This document shows positions 1 through 5,146 of a stretch of 5,146 bases of DNA, piece after piece. A model generated the notes under the pieces. That model made no database searches. It was not told where the DNA came from and saw only the letters and a list, made by a program, of their open reading frames with translations. Position 1 is the stretch's first letter. Each line of letters begins with the position of its first letter. Source of the stretch: a bacterium (GTDB lineage: Bacteria; Zixibacteria; MSB-5A5; GN15; FEB-12); assembly GCA_030619425.1 (NCBI GenBank), contig JAUXBJ010000186.1, positions 1 through 5,146 on the forward strand. The letters run 5' to 3'. The position numbers and the translations under genes are program-made.

Positions 1-1478
1 CGGCGTTCTTTTTCGGTTATATGGAGAGCTATTCGATACTCGGCGCTATGTTGCCGTATCTGGTTTTGAGCGCCCTGAAGGTGGTCGATGGACGCTCATC
101 GAGAATCTCTTTTGTGTGGCTGTATCTTGTGGCCGGACTTATCCATTCGGCATCTCTGTTTCTTTTTCTGGGCGTGTTGCTGTTGATTTGGAACTTGCCG
201 CGTGATCCGGACGAAGTGGCAGAGAAACGATTGCATCGAGGGCTGATCGGGTTCTTTCTGATACTATTGATGATTGCCTGCCTTCTTAGCTGGTCGGGGT
301 GGTTTGGTCTTGAACGTTTCATCCTGTCACCGTTTGGACAAGAGGGATATCGTCTGGGACTGTTTACAGTTCTCCACGCTTTCAATGTTCTGAACTGGCT
401 GCTGCTCTCGGCCCTCCCCTTCGTTCTGTTGCTCCCTATTCTGGTGATGAAACCAGCGACGGATTCGTCCGGGGACCGTCGGCGAATTATGCTGGCGTTC
501 TGGTTGATGGTTCCAGCCGCGATGATTATTCTCTTTTTCACACCGCAGTTGGGCGGCCCGCGCGACTGGGATATTTTCTCGCTGCCGGCCTTCATCTTGA
601 TACCGGCATCATTGATAGCTTACTTCGCCCGGTTCAATCGCTCCCTGCCGTCTCATATCATGCCGGTTATCGTTGTCGCAGCCTTCACCACCTTCAGTTT
701 TGCCGTCACCAACAGCTCGCCGGTCAGGGCGGTCGACCGTTTCGTGGAGATTATCGAGACCTCCAGATTCAAGAACCAGATTCATGAATATGTTTCACTT
801 ATGGACCACGCCAAGCAGTTCCCCCGGTTGAGTCACCGTCGCCTGGAGTTTGCCCTCAAGGCCTGGGACCAACCGCCGTACAAACAGGCGGACTCGAACT
901 ATGTGTTGAACTATTTGAACTGGATGACTCACTATCGCAGTCAGGATGGTCACGTCCCGATCAATCTGCCGCAGATACTGGCGTCCGACAGCACCAATAT
1001 CAGTCGCCAGTCGCTTCTGGCCGAGTACTTCCTGCGATTCGGAAAGGCCGGTCAGCTAACTTGGCTGGCCGATCGGCTGCAACGGGTTTTTCCCGACCAT
1101 CCAGAGGCGCTCCGGCAGGCGGCCACGATCTATCTCAAACTTAACCGCGTGGATCGGTGTGGTGAAGCATTTCAAAGAGCCTATCGGCTCGATAGTAGCG
1201 ATGTCAGCATCCTGATCGGTTTTGCCGCTTATCAATACCAAGTGGAGGATTACGAACGCGCGGTCCAGCTTCTTGAACGTGCTGTTATGGTGAACCGGTC
1301 AAGTTTCCTGGCCAATCACAATCTGGCCGTGGCCTACATAGAATTGAAAAGGATCGAGTCGGCGGTGGAGTATCTGGCTCGGGCCGAGAGTCTGATTGCG
1401 TCCAAATCGCATGCGCGGATGGTCAAGCGCACCATGGGGCTGCTTCAGCGCCGGGTGAGACAGTCTACCGAGCCGTGA
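1..1478 (+). CDS. Polytopic membrane protein with C-terminal TPRs, GT-C glycosyltransferase-like (5' partial)
   Basis: The reading frame is open to the left edge (first full codon at position 3, reading AFFFGYMESY), so the Met at 21 is probably internal and the gene starts outside the window. Residue numbers below count from that Met. About eight hydrophobic segments are visible (near 5-18, 28-57, 73-95, 113-143, 155-174, 188-203, 212-230), some long enough to be two helices. An 'FGYMESYS' motif precedes the first, and 'GGPRDWDIF' (178-186) sits in a loop between two later helices. Both resemble motifs of uncharacterised GT-C type membrane glycosyltransferases (mannosyltransferase-like, lipid-linked sugar donor), whose catalytic Asp would be in the missing N-terminal part. 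After about residue 240 the protein is soluble, with roughly three TPR-like helical pairs at 362-463 (for example 'AFQRAYRLDSSD', 'AVQLLERA', 'NHNLAVAYIELKR'). A role in envelope glycan transfer is inferred; the membrane-plus-TPR architecture is seen. A membrane scaffold without catalysis is the main alternative. Confidence 0.72.
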   Translation, partial: AFFFGYMESYSILGAMLPYLVLSALKVVDGRSSRISFVWLYLVAGLIHSASLFLFLGVLLLIWNLPRDPDEVAEKRLHRGLIGFFLILLMIACLLSWSGWFGLERFILSPFGQEGYRLGLFTVLHAFNVLNWLLLSALPFVLLLPILVMKPATDSSGDRRRIMLAFWLMVPAAMIILFFTPQLGGPRDWDIFSLPAFILIPASLIAYFARFNRSLPSHIMPVIVVAAFTTFSFAVTNSSPVRAVDRFVEIIETSRFKNQIHEYVSLMDHAKQFPRLSHRRLEFALKAWDQPPYKQADSNYVLNYLNWMTHYRSQDGHVPINLPQILASDSTNISRQSLLAEYFLRFGKAGQLTWLADRLQRVFPDHPEALRQAATIYLKLNRVDRCGEAFQRAYRLDSSDVSILIGFAAYQYQVEDYERAVQLLERAVMVNRSSFLANHNLAVAYIELKRIESAVEYLARAESLIASKSHARMVKRTMGLLQRRVRQSTEP

Positions 1479-1504
1479 GAGTCGGACATCCCGCCTGAAC
1501 TACT

Positions 1505-1541
1505 TGGTGAGAAAGAGCCCACACCGAAAAGGTGCGGGCTC
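1505..1541 (-). terminator. Probable intrinsic terminator for the minus-strand lipoprotein gene
   Basis: GAGCCC (1515-1520) pairs with GGGCTC (1536-1541). After one A-C mismatch, CACC (1522-1525) pairs with GGTG (1531-1534) around a 5-nt loop. Read on the minus strand, the hairpin is followed by TTTCTC, a short U-rich tail; on the plus strand it is followed by ATGGGTTG, which is not U-rich. It lies about 75 nt beyond the stop of the minus-strand gene ending at 1617. It is therefore better suited to that gene than to the plus-strand gene ending at 1478, although it could slow transcription both ways. Confidence 0.55.
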
Positions 1542-1575
1542 ATGGGTTGCGCTATTCGAGTGCGATGTTGCTCAC

Positions 1576-1605
1576 CAGCCGTCGCAGGCTGTTGTTATTT
1601 CTTAT
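1576..1605 (+). terminator. Possible intrinsic terminator for the plus-strand membrane protein gene
   Basis: CAGCC (1576-1580) and GGCTG (1587-1591) form a 5-bp stem with a 6-nt loop. It is followed on the plus strand by a T-rich run, TTGTTATTTCTTAT (1592-1605). The stem is short, so the terminator may be weak. It lies about 100 nt after the stop at 1478 and just before the end of the convergent gene. Confidence 0.4.
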
Positions 1606-1616
1606 CAGCAGTCGGC

Positions 1617-2543
1617 TCAGTCAATCCAACCGCGTTTGGCGGAGCCGCCGTTGCAAGGCTCAACCACAGTCCATGAAACAATGCCGTTCGAGAAGGTGAT
1701 GGTCACCGTGTCCTCGCCCTCATTGACTATAGCCGTAACGGTCCAGACCCCGTTGATATCCATTGTGTCCCCGGCGTTTGGACCCTCGCCGGCACAATGA
1801 ATGTCAATCGTGACTATTTGTACGATTTGCCCGGACTCCGGACAATCGGATTCCTGGTCGACGTTAAACACAATGTCGGTGATAACCTGATCCAGACCCA
1901 GTTCTATATCGCAAACCCAATCATCGTCCTCTTCATGGACATTGAGATAGTCATCGACCGTCCCGTTCACCGTTACCAGAATGTCGCCGGTCAGGGAGGT
2001 ATCCAGATCAATCTCCAGCCGGTGGTGAACTGCGCCGGTGTCATCATAGTTAGACCACCAGTCGGCGTGGGCACACTCCTTTAAGCCCTCGATTACCGTA
2101 CCTGGGCCAGGGTATTGGACCGGGGCACCGGCTTCGATAATCTGCACGGAGTCGGTGCCTACGATGTTGACAGTGTCCGAAGTGGACTGGTCGGTTACCC
2201 TGGCATGAAAGTTGAAAACATGCCAGCCATTGAAATACCCTTGATATTCGGCCTCGATGATGACCGGTATCTCCTCGTCCTGACCCAGCGCTGCCACCGG
2301 GTTCGACATTTTCGGCATCTTCCCTTCTGGAAGGTAGTCGAGCAATACCAATGATACCTCCAGCGACTTCAATGGCGTTTCAAACATATCGCTCTGGAGG
2401 ACATCTACTATCATCGATGAATCCTCGGGGGTCAGAGTTGTGTTGTCGTTGCCTGTGACGTCGTCGTCCTTGTCGCAACCCAACATCAGGATCACCGACA
2501 AGCCGAGCAGGGTGCAAAGCAGCACCAGCATTAAGCGTTTCAT
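1617..2543 (-). CDS. Hypothetical acidic beta-rich lipoprotein
   Basis: This is a 308-residue protein with a lipoprotein signal peptide: MKR, a hydrophobic stretch at 4-21, and a lipobox-like MLGC with the lipidated Cys at 23. The mature protein begins CDKDDD; Asp at +2 is an inner-membrane retention signal in E. coli, but that rule is not known to hold here. Residues 24-40 are a polar linker (D/N/T rich). A helical stretch at about 39-70 follows, then alternating beta-type segments from about 93 to the end, with repeated V-T-V / D-I-V patterns resembling stacked Ig-like or other beta-sandwich sheets. The mature part is strongly acidic (for example VHEEDDDW, 202-209), which could bind cations. 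Besides Cys23 it has five cysteines (157, 211, 234, 250, 297) that may form disulfides outside the cytoplasm. I do not recognise the family. The start is chosen because of the signal peptide and a well-placed ribosome binding site. It converges with the membrane protein gene and is transcribed in the same direction as the beta-helix gene, 100 nt downstream of it. Confidence 0.85.
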   Translation of the reverse strand: MKRLMLVLLCTLLGLSVILMLGCDKDDDVTGNDNTTLTPEDSSMIVDVLQSDMFETPLKSLEVSLVLLDYLPEGKMPKMSNPVAALGQDEEIPVIIEAEYQGYFNGWHVFNFHARVTDQSTSDTVNIVGTDSVQIIEAGAPVQYPGPGTVIEGLKECAHADWWSNYDDTGAVHHRLEIDLDTSLTGDILVTVNGTVDDYLNVHEEDDDWVCDIELGLDQVITDIVFNVDQESDCPESGQIVQIVTIDIHCAGEGPNAGDTMDINGVWTVTAIVNEGEDTVTITFSNGIVSWTVVEPCNGGSAKRGWID

Positions 2544-2548
2544 GGAAT

Positions 2549-2554
2549 CACCTC
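2549..2554 (-). promoter_or_regulatory. Ribosome binding site of the lipoprotein gene
   Basis: The minus strand reads GAGGTG five nucleotides before the ATG whose first base is 2543. This is a near-ideal Shine-Dalgarno match and fixes the start at the signal-peptide methionine. Confidence 0.75.
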
Positions 2555-2581
2555 GTATAAGTGTTTTGTATGCCTGTTTTC

Positions 2582-2610
2582 TTTATATGATCGGTTAATG
2601 GTCCGATCAA
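2582..2610 (-). promoter_or_regulatory. Sigma70-like promoter of the lipoprotein gene
   Basis: On the minus strand, TTGATC (2610-2605; 4 of 6 to TTGACA) is followed after exactly 17 nt by TATAAA (2587-2582; 5 of 6 to TATAAT). Transcription would start near 2575, giving a leader of about 30 nt that contains the strong ribosome binding site. This suggests the lipoprotein is transcribed separately from the beta-helix gene just upstream. The call rests on consensus matching only, and E. coli-type consensus may not apply fully. Confidence 0.5.
2588..2609. repeat. Perfect 7-bp inverted repeat inside the promoter (candidate operator)
   Basis: TGATCGG (2588-2594) and CCGATCA (2603-2609) are exact inverted copies separated by 8 nt, giving a 22-nt dyad. 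The dyad fills the 17-nt spacer of the predicted lipoprotein promoter and covers five of the six -35 bases. A dimeric regulator bound here would block RNA polymerase. No T-run follows on either strand, which argues against a terminator. No regulator gene is visible in the window to pair it with. Confidence 0.45.
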
Positions 2611-2643
2611 ACTTAAGGTTTATTCCGACCTGTCAGGAACCGC

Positions 2644-3855
2644 CTAGGGCCGATCGGCTTTGGCCTGAGGACCACCATAGAGACCGATGTGGGAGCAACT
2701 GCCGTCGGTGTTGTACATAGTAGTATCACCGGCGTGCAAGGCCGGTGAATGCGCCTGAAGGTGAAAATCGCCCGGTCCGACAAACATTGGGTCGACGCTC
2801 AGATTACCGTTGAGACCGGTTTGGTCCCAGATATCCCTGTACTCGCCGGAATCGTTGGCATAAACGATGTTGTTGGTGAATCGCCACTTGGCCCAGTCGC
2901 CGTAGTTCCAGACACCGACACAGGGACAAACCCAATGATCCCGCCAGCCGTTTTCGGTAATGATGTTGTTGACGATTCGGCCGCGGCTCTCCGTCGACCA
3001 GGGGGCCACGCCGCAGTTGCCGTTGTGATGCACGACGTTGTTGGTGATATCCATAAACGCCTGACCGGTGGCGATAATGCCCCAGCCCAGATTTTCGTGC
3101 ACCAGGTTGTTACGAGCAATCACCCAGGAAGTGCCGAAGGCGCCGATCCCTTTCCAATACCCGGTCACTTCATTTCGAAAGGCCACGCATGAAGCGTCCC
3201 AGGTCACGCCGATACCGGCGCCGCGCCCACCCTTGATAAGGCAGTCGGTGATCCTGGCGTAAGCACCACGATACAGCGCCACCCCGTCCCAACCGTTGTT
3301 GACGATGTGACAGCCTCTGATCTCCATGACAGCCCCTTCGCGACCGAAAGCGCCGCCGATTCCGACCACGACGGTGCTGTCGCGATGATCGTTATCGACG
3401 ATTTCAAGATGCTCCAGATGCACTTCCGAACGTCGCACCACCACGGCAGCATCGGTGGCGTTGCCGTCGGCGTCGCGCCGCCCGCCGGTGATGGTCAGGT
3501 TGATCAGTTTGGTCAGCGGCGAATCCTCAATGTAAACGCCGTAACCGGCCTTGGTCACCAACCGTGTTCGGTAGCGATCCTGACCGATTATCACCAGCGA
3601 CTTGCCTTTGATGATAAACCCATAGCTGGCCGCTACCAGAGTCTGCTGCTCAAGGCAATTGCCGCACAGTGAGTCGACGAATTCGGTAGGGACGGCGTCG
3701 AACGTCTTTGGGCTCAGAAGCAGCGTGTCGCCGTCGGCTGCGTAGTCGATCACCGACTGCAAGTCCGAACCACGCTCAATAGTGAGGGTTGCGGCCGAAA
3801 GCCAACCGTAGCAACATAAGAGCAGTGCTGTTACCCCGAGTATCCGGTGCTTCAT
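2644..3855 (-). CDS. Secreted right-handed parallel beta-helix repeat protein
   Basis: This 403-residue protein has a Sec signal peptide: MKHR, a hydrophobic core at 5-19 and a likely cleavage after Ala22 (S-A-A|T). The mature N terminus shows the usual cap of this fold ('DGDTLLLSPKTF', then 'GKSLVIIGQ' near 84-92). Repeated beta-helix coils follow from about 105 to 335, with the typical N-N / G-I / N-x-V ladder pattern (for example 'ITNNVVHHNGNCGV', 'RIVNNIITENGW', 'RFTNNIVYAN'). The C terminus has the hallmark 'VDPMFVGPGDFHLQ', 'SPALHAGD' and 'GLYGGP' (355-396). This matches the pectate-lyase-like / NosD-like beta-helix families (Beta_helix, PbH1 repeats). Many members bind or cleave polysaccharides, but no catalytic residues can be assigned, so the activity is unknown. 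Cysteine pairs C64-x-x-C67 and C300-P-C302 are unusual and may be disulfides or a metal site. No sorting tail is seen. The frame runs open upstream to 4281, but that part overlaps the divergent gene and lacks beta-helix character. A start seven residues earlier at 3876 is possible. Neither start has a clear Shine-Dalgarno. Confidence 0.88.
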   Translation of the reverse strand: MKHRILGVTALLLCCYGWLSAATLTIERGSDLQSVIDYAADGDTLLLSPKTFDAVPTEFVDSLCGNCLEQQTLVAASYGFIIKGKSLVIIGQDRYRTRLVTKAGYGVYIEDSPLTKLINLTITGGRRDADGNATDAAVVVRRSEVHLEHLEIVDNDHRDSTVVVGIGGAFGREGAVMEIRGCHIVNNGWDGVALYRGAYARITDCLIKGGRGAGIGVTWDASCVAFRNEVTGYWKGIGAFGTSWVIARNNLVHENLGWGIIATGQAFMDITNNVVHHNGNCGVAPWSTESRGRIVNNIITENGWRDHWVCPCVGVWNYGDWAKWRFTNNIVYANDSGEYRDIWDQTGLNGNLSVDPMFVGPGDFHLQAHSPALHAGDTTMYNTDGSCSHIGLYGGPQAKADRP

Positions 3856-3909
3856 AACAGCGGCAATTAATGCCATTGGGTTATGAATGACAAGCAAAAA
3901 CAAAGTTTC

Positions 3910-3938
3910 TTGCCGAAGCTCGCGAGACGCTTTATACT
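3910..3938 (+). promoter_or_regulatory. Sigma70-like promoter for the SLOG/ART-like gene
   Basis: TTGCCG (3910-3915; 4 of 6) is followed after a 17-nt spacer by TATACT (3933-3938; 5 of 6). Transcription would begin near 3945, leaving a leader of about 25 nt before the ATG at 3971. The spacer contains the 8-bp palindrome CTCGCGAG (3919-3926), a possible regulator site. An ATG at 3887 in the same frame lies upstream of this promoter, which supports the later start. Confidence 0.48.
3931..3936 (-). promoter_or_regulatory. Possible -10 element for the beta-helix gene, overlapping the divergent -10
   Basis: The minus strand reads TATAAA (5 of 6 to TATAAT). It shares its TATA core (3933-3936) with the plus-strand TATACT. 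Its start would give a leader of about 70 nt to the ATG at 3855. No good -35 hexamer is found at 16-18 nt, so this is weak and rests mainly on the divergent layout. Confidence 0.25.
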
Positions 3939-3957
3939 CAGACTTCAAAACCAACCT

Positions 3958-3961
3958 GGAG
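3958..3961 (+). promoter_or_regulatory. Ribosome binding site deciding the start at 3971
   Basis: GGAG ends nine nucleotides before the ATG at 3971. No comparable site precedes the earlier in-frame ATG at 3887. This selects the 369-residue product over the longer 397-residue one. Confidence 0.55.
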
Positions 3962-3970
3962 CAAACAGGA

Positions 3971-5080
3971 ATGCAGATACAACGCAACGCCGCCATCTTG
4001 CTATCACGGCAACCGCTTCGCCCCTCCGGCGCCGATGCCTGGGTGAAGCAAACCCGCAACGCCATCTTGTGGGTAAAAGCCAACTCGCTGGTTCTGCACA
4101 GTTCGATCGGGATGCAGACCTGGGAGTTGATCACCGCTCTGGCGTCATCGGAAGGGATCCCCCTGACGCTGTTGATTCCGGCGCCGACCGAGGAGGAGTA
4201 CCGGGAGATGCGACGAGTTGTTCTCGAGCAGTTCCATCTCGACAAAGAAAACGTCACCTTTCGCGCCCTGTTGCCGGACAAGGGGGAAGTTTACGACAAA
4301 CACAAGTTCATGCAGGAGCGTGACCGGCTCATCGTCCGCAACGCCGACGTGTTGCTGCCCTTATCCATTCGGCCTGACGGGCAGATGAGCCGTCTCCTTG
4401 CCGAAGGTCGTGACGAGGGCAAGCCGATCATCGGGAGTTGGAAGGTCGAATACGAAGCCCGAGAGGAGTCTCTGGGCTACACGATCAGGGATGAGCATCT
4501 GACCGACGAGATTCGTAGCTGCGGCGATGAGTATCTGGTCCACTGGACACGCGGCAGTAACGGTCCCTGGCCGACCGAAGACGCTATCGACTACTACCTG
4601 GCGATCGTGCGCTCAAAGAGCTATCCCCGAAGTGGGCTCGACACCTTGTGCAGCATTGTCGAAAAGCGGAAAATCGTCGCGTCGTCTCGCAACATGCCGG
4701 AGCATACTCCAACGGTCAGCTTCTCCTGTCTGCCGCCTCGGGAACTGGTTCCGCTTATCACCTGGCGGGCGCGACGGCGACTGATGTCGTTCGAACCGTA
4801 CGGTATCGGTTTGGAACGGGAATATGCCTCGAAGCTTGGTATCCAGCCAGTACGCTATTATAACCGCGATAGTGACCGCCCTTCCGATGTCCCGGTGTGG
4901 CTGACCCAGTCCTCCGGTGTCAAGTCCGACTGGCGGCAGGAGCGGGAGTACCGGTATAAAGGCGACTTTGACTTCTCTGCGATACCTAAAGACAGACTTG
5001 TCTGTTTCACACGCACCCGCGACCAGGCTGCGCAATTGCAGGCAGCCACCGGTATCCGGACGATTGGGTTCACGGCGTGA
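3971..5080 (+). CDS. Soluble two-domain protein: SLOG/Rossmann-like N-terminal domain plus ART-like (DUF2971/DarT-type) C-terminal domain, function unknown
   Basis: This is a 369-residue protein with no signal peptide or membrane segment. Residues 38-157 read as alternating strands and helices: 'SLVLHSS' (39-45), helix 48-61, 'IPLTLLIPA' (63-71), helix 74-88, 'VTFRALLP' (95-102), helix 113-124, 'DVLLPLSI' (126-133), helix 138-149, 'PIIGSW' (152-157). The conserved-looking 'ERDRLIVRNADVLLP' (116-130) and 'IRPDGQMSRLLAEG' (133-146) resemble the ligand-binding part of DprA/LOG-like SLOG domains, which bind nucleotides or nucleotide-derived ligands. Residues 188-369 carry 'YLVHWTR' (188-194), 'LDTLCSIVEKRKIVASSR' (223-240), 'VSFSCLPP' (249-256), 'SFEPYGIGL' (273-281) and 'W..EREYR' (321-328). 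The spaced His, Ser and Glu are reminiscent of ADP-ribosyltransferase-like folds such as DUF2971 and DarT. Sensor-plus-effector activity is inferred from these resemblances. Other possibilities are a housekeeping enzyme of unknown chemistry or an inactive ART relative. The start is set by the GGAG site and the promoter; upstream codons in the frame are dispensable. The gene stands alone, divergent from the beta-helix gene. Confidence 0.85.
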   Translation: MQIQRNAAILLSRQPLRPSGADAWVKQTRNAILWVKANSLVLHSSIGMQTWELITALASSEGIPLTLLIPAPTEEEYREMRRVVLEQFHLDKENVTFRALLPDKGEVYDKHKFMQERDRLIVRNADVLLPLSIRPDGQMSRLLAEGRDEGKPIIGSWKVEYEAREESLGYTIRDEHLTDEIRSCGDEYLVHWTRGSNGPWPTEDAIDYYLAIVRSKSYPRSGLDTLCSIVEKRKIVASSRNMPEHTPTVSFSCLPPRELVPLITWRARRRLMSFEPYGIGLEREYASKLGIQPVRYYNRDSDRPSDVPVWLTQSSGVKSDWRQEREYRYKGDFDFSAIPKDRLVCFTRTRDQAAQLQAATGIRTIGFTA

Positions 5081-5146
5081 GTGGCGATCGGTCGCACCTC
5101 GAATCAAGTGGGCGACAGAAGAAGACGGGGTGACGGGAGGGGGGCC
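5081..5146. other. Non-coding G-rich tail at window end
   Basis: There is no ATG and no convincing gene start in these 66 nt. A weak hairpin with a bulge (GTGGCGA pairing TCGCAC, about 5079-5096) follows the stop but has no T-run, so it is not called a terminator. The last 20 nt are purine-rich, with G runs at 5127-5130, 5135-5137 and 5139-5144. These could be part of a ribosome binding region for a gene beyond the edge. Confidence 0.4.

Noticed and set aside
29..595. 188-codon open frame on the minus strand within the membrane protein gene
   Set aside because: It is antisense to a protein with clear membrane segments. The Arg/Ser/Pro-rich composition and lack of a ribosome binding site mark it as a shadow.
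2649..2658. GCCGATCGGC palindrome near the beta-helix stop codon as a further copy of the promoter dyad motif
   Set aside because: The same 10-mer occurs within the membrane protein coding region near 1069, and GATCGG recurs in coding sequence, so it is probably a codon-driven coincidence.
3862..3874. GGCA-ATTAA-TGCC dyad near the start of the beta-helix gene as an operator
   Set aside because: Only 4-bp arms; expected by chance and not linked to a promoter element.
3887..3970. Earlier in-frame ATG at 3887 for the SLOG/ART-like protein (28 extra residues)
   Set aside because: It lies upstream of the predicted promoter, has no ribosome binding site, and its residues lack domain character.
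3856..4281. N-terminal extension of the beta-helix reading frame, open to 4281 (545 residues in total)
   Set aside because: It overlaps the well-supported divergent gene, has biased Ser/Arg/Cys composition, and would bury the signal peptide at about residue 143. The secreted start at 3855 is far more likely.
4613..5107. 164-codon minus-strand open frame opposite the ART-like domain
   Set aside because: Arg-rich shadow composition, no ribosome binding site, and the plus frame carries clear conserved-looking motifs.
5127..5144. G-quadruplex in the final G runs
   Set aside because: Only three separated G runs are present (4, 3 and 6 Gs); four tracts with loops cannot be formed within the window.

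Overview
The window looks like chromosomal DNA of a free-living Gram-negative-type bacterium with moderately high GC. It carries a lipoprotein with a lipobox, a Sec-secreted parallel beta-helix protein, and a large membrane protein with C-terminal TPRs. This gene style, including the C-terminal 'GDFHLQ..SPALHAGD..GLYGGP' ending of the beta-helix protein, is common in the FCB group and related candidate phyla such as Zixibacteria. That placement is an impression from protein style and was not tested. There is no RNA gene, insertion sequence, CRISPR array, phage gene or long repeat.

Layout. (1) 1-1478, + strand: the 3' part of a polytopic membrane protein resembling GT-C glycosyltransferases, with about three TPRs at its C terminus; its 5' end lies outside the window. 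(2) 1479-1616: a convergent intergenic gap with two hairpins, one suited to terminate each strand. (3) 1617-2543, - strand: an acidic, beta-rich lipoprotein of unknown function with a good ribosome binding site. A sigma70-like promoter lies upstream, and a perfect 7-bp inverted repeat occupies its spacer and most of its -35 box. (4) 2644-3855, - strand: a secreted right-handed parallel beta-helix protein. (5) 3856-3970: a divergent intergenic region in which both strands appear to share one TATA core. (6) 3971-5080, + strand: a 369-residue cytoplasmic protein. Its N-terminal half looks like a Rossmann/SLOG (DprA/LOG-like) ligand-binding domain. Its C-terminal half has the His / Ser / Glu spacing of ADP-ribosyltransferase-like (DUF2971/DarT-like) folds. 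(7) 5081-5146: a short G-rich non-coding tail.

The first three genes concern the cell envelope or exterior (membrane glycosylation or export, a surface lipoprotein, a secreted beta-helix). No shared operon is evident: each gene seems to have its own signals. The last gene is the odd one out. It is a soluble two-domain protein that could be a nucleotide-sensing effector, and it is the best candidate for something undescribed. That idea rests on motif reading only.
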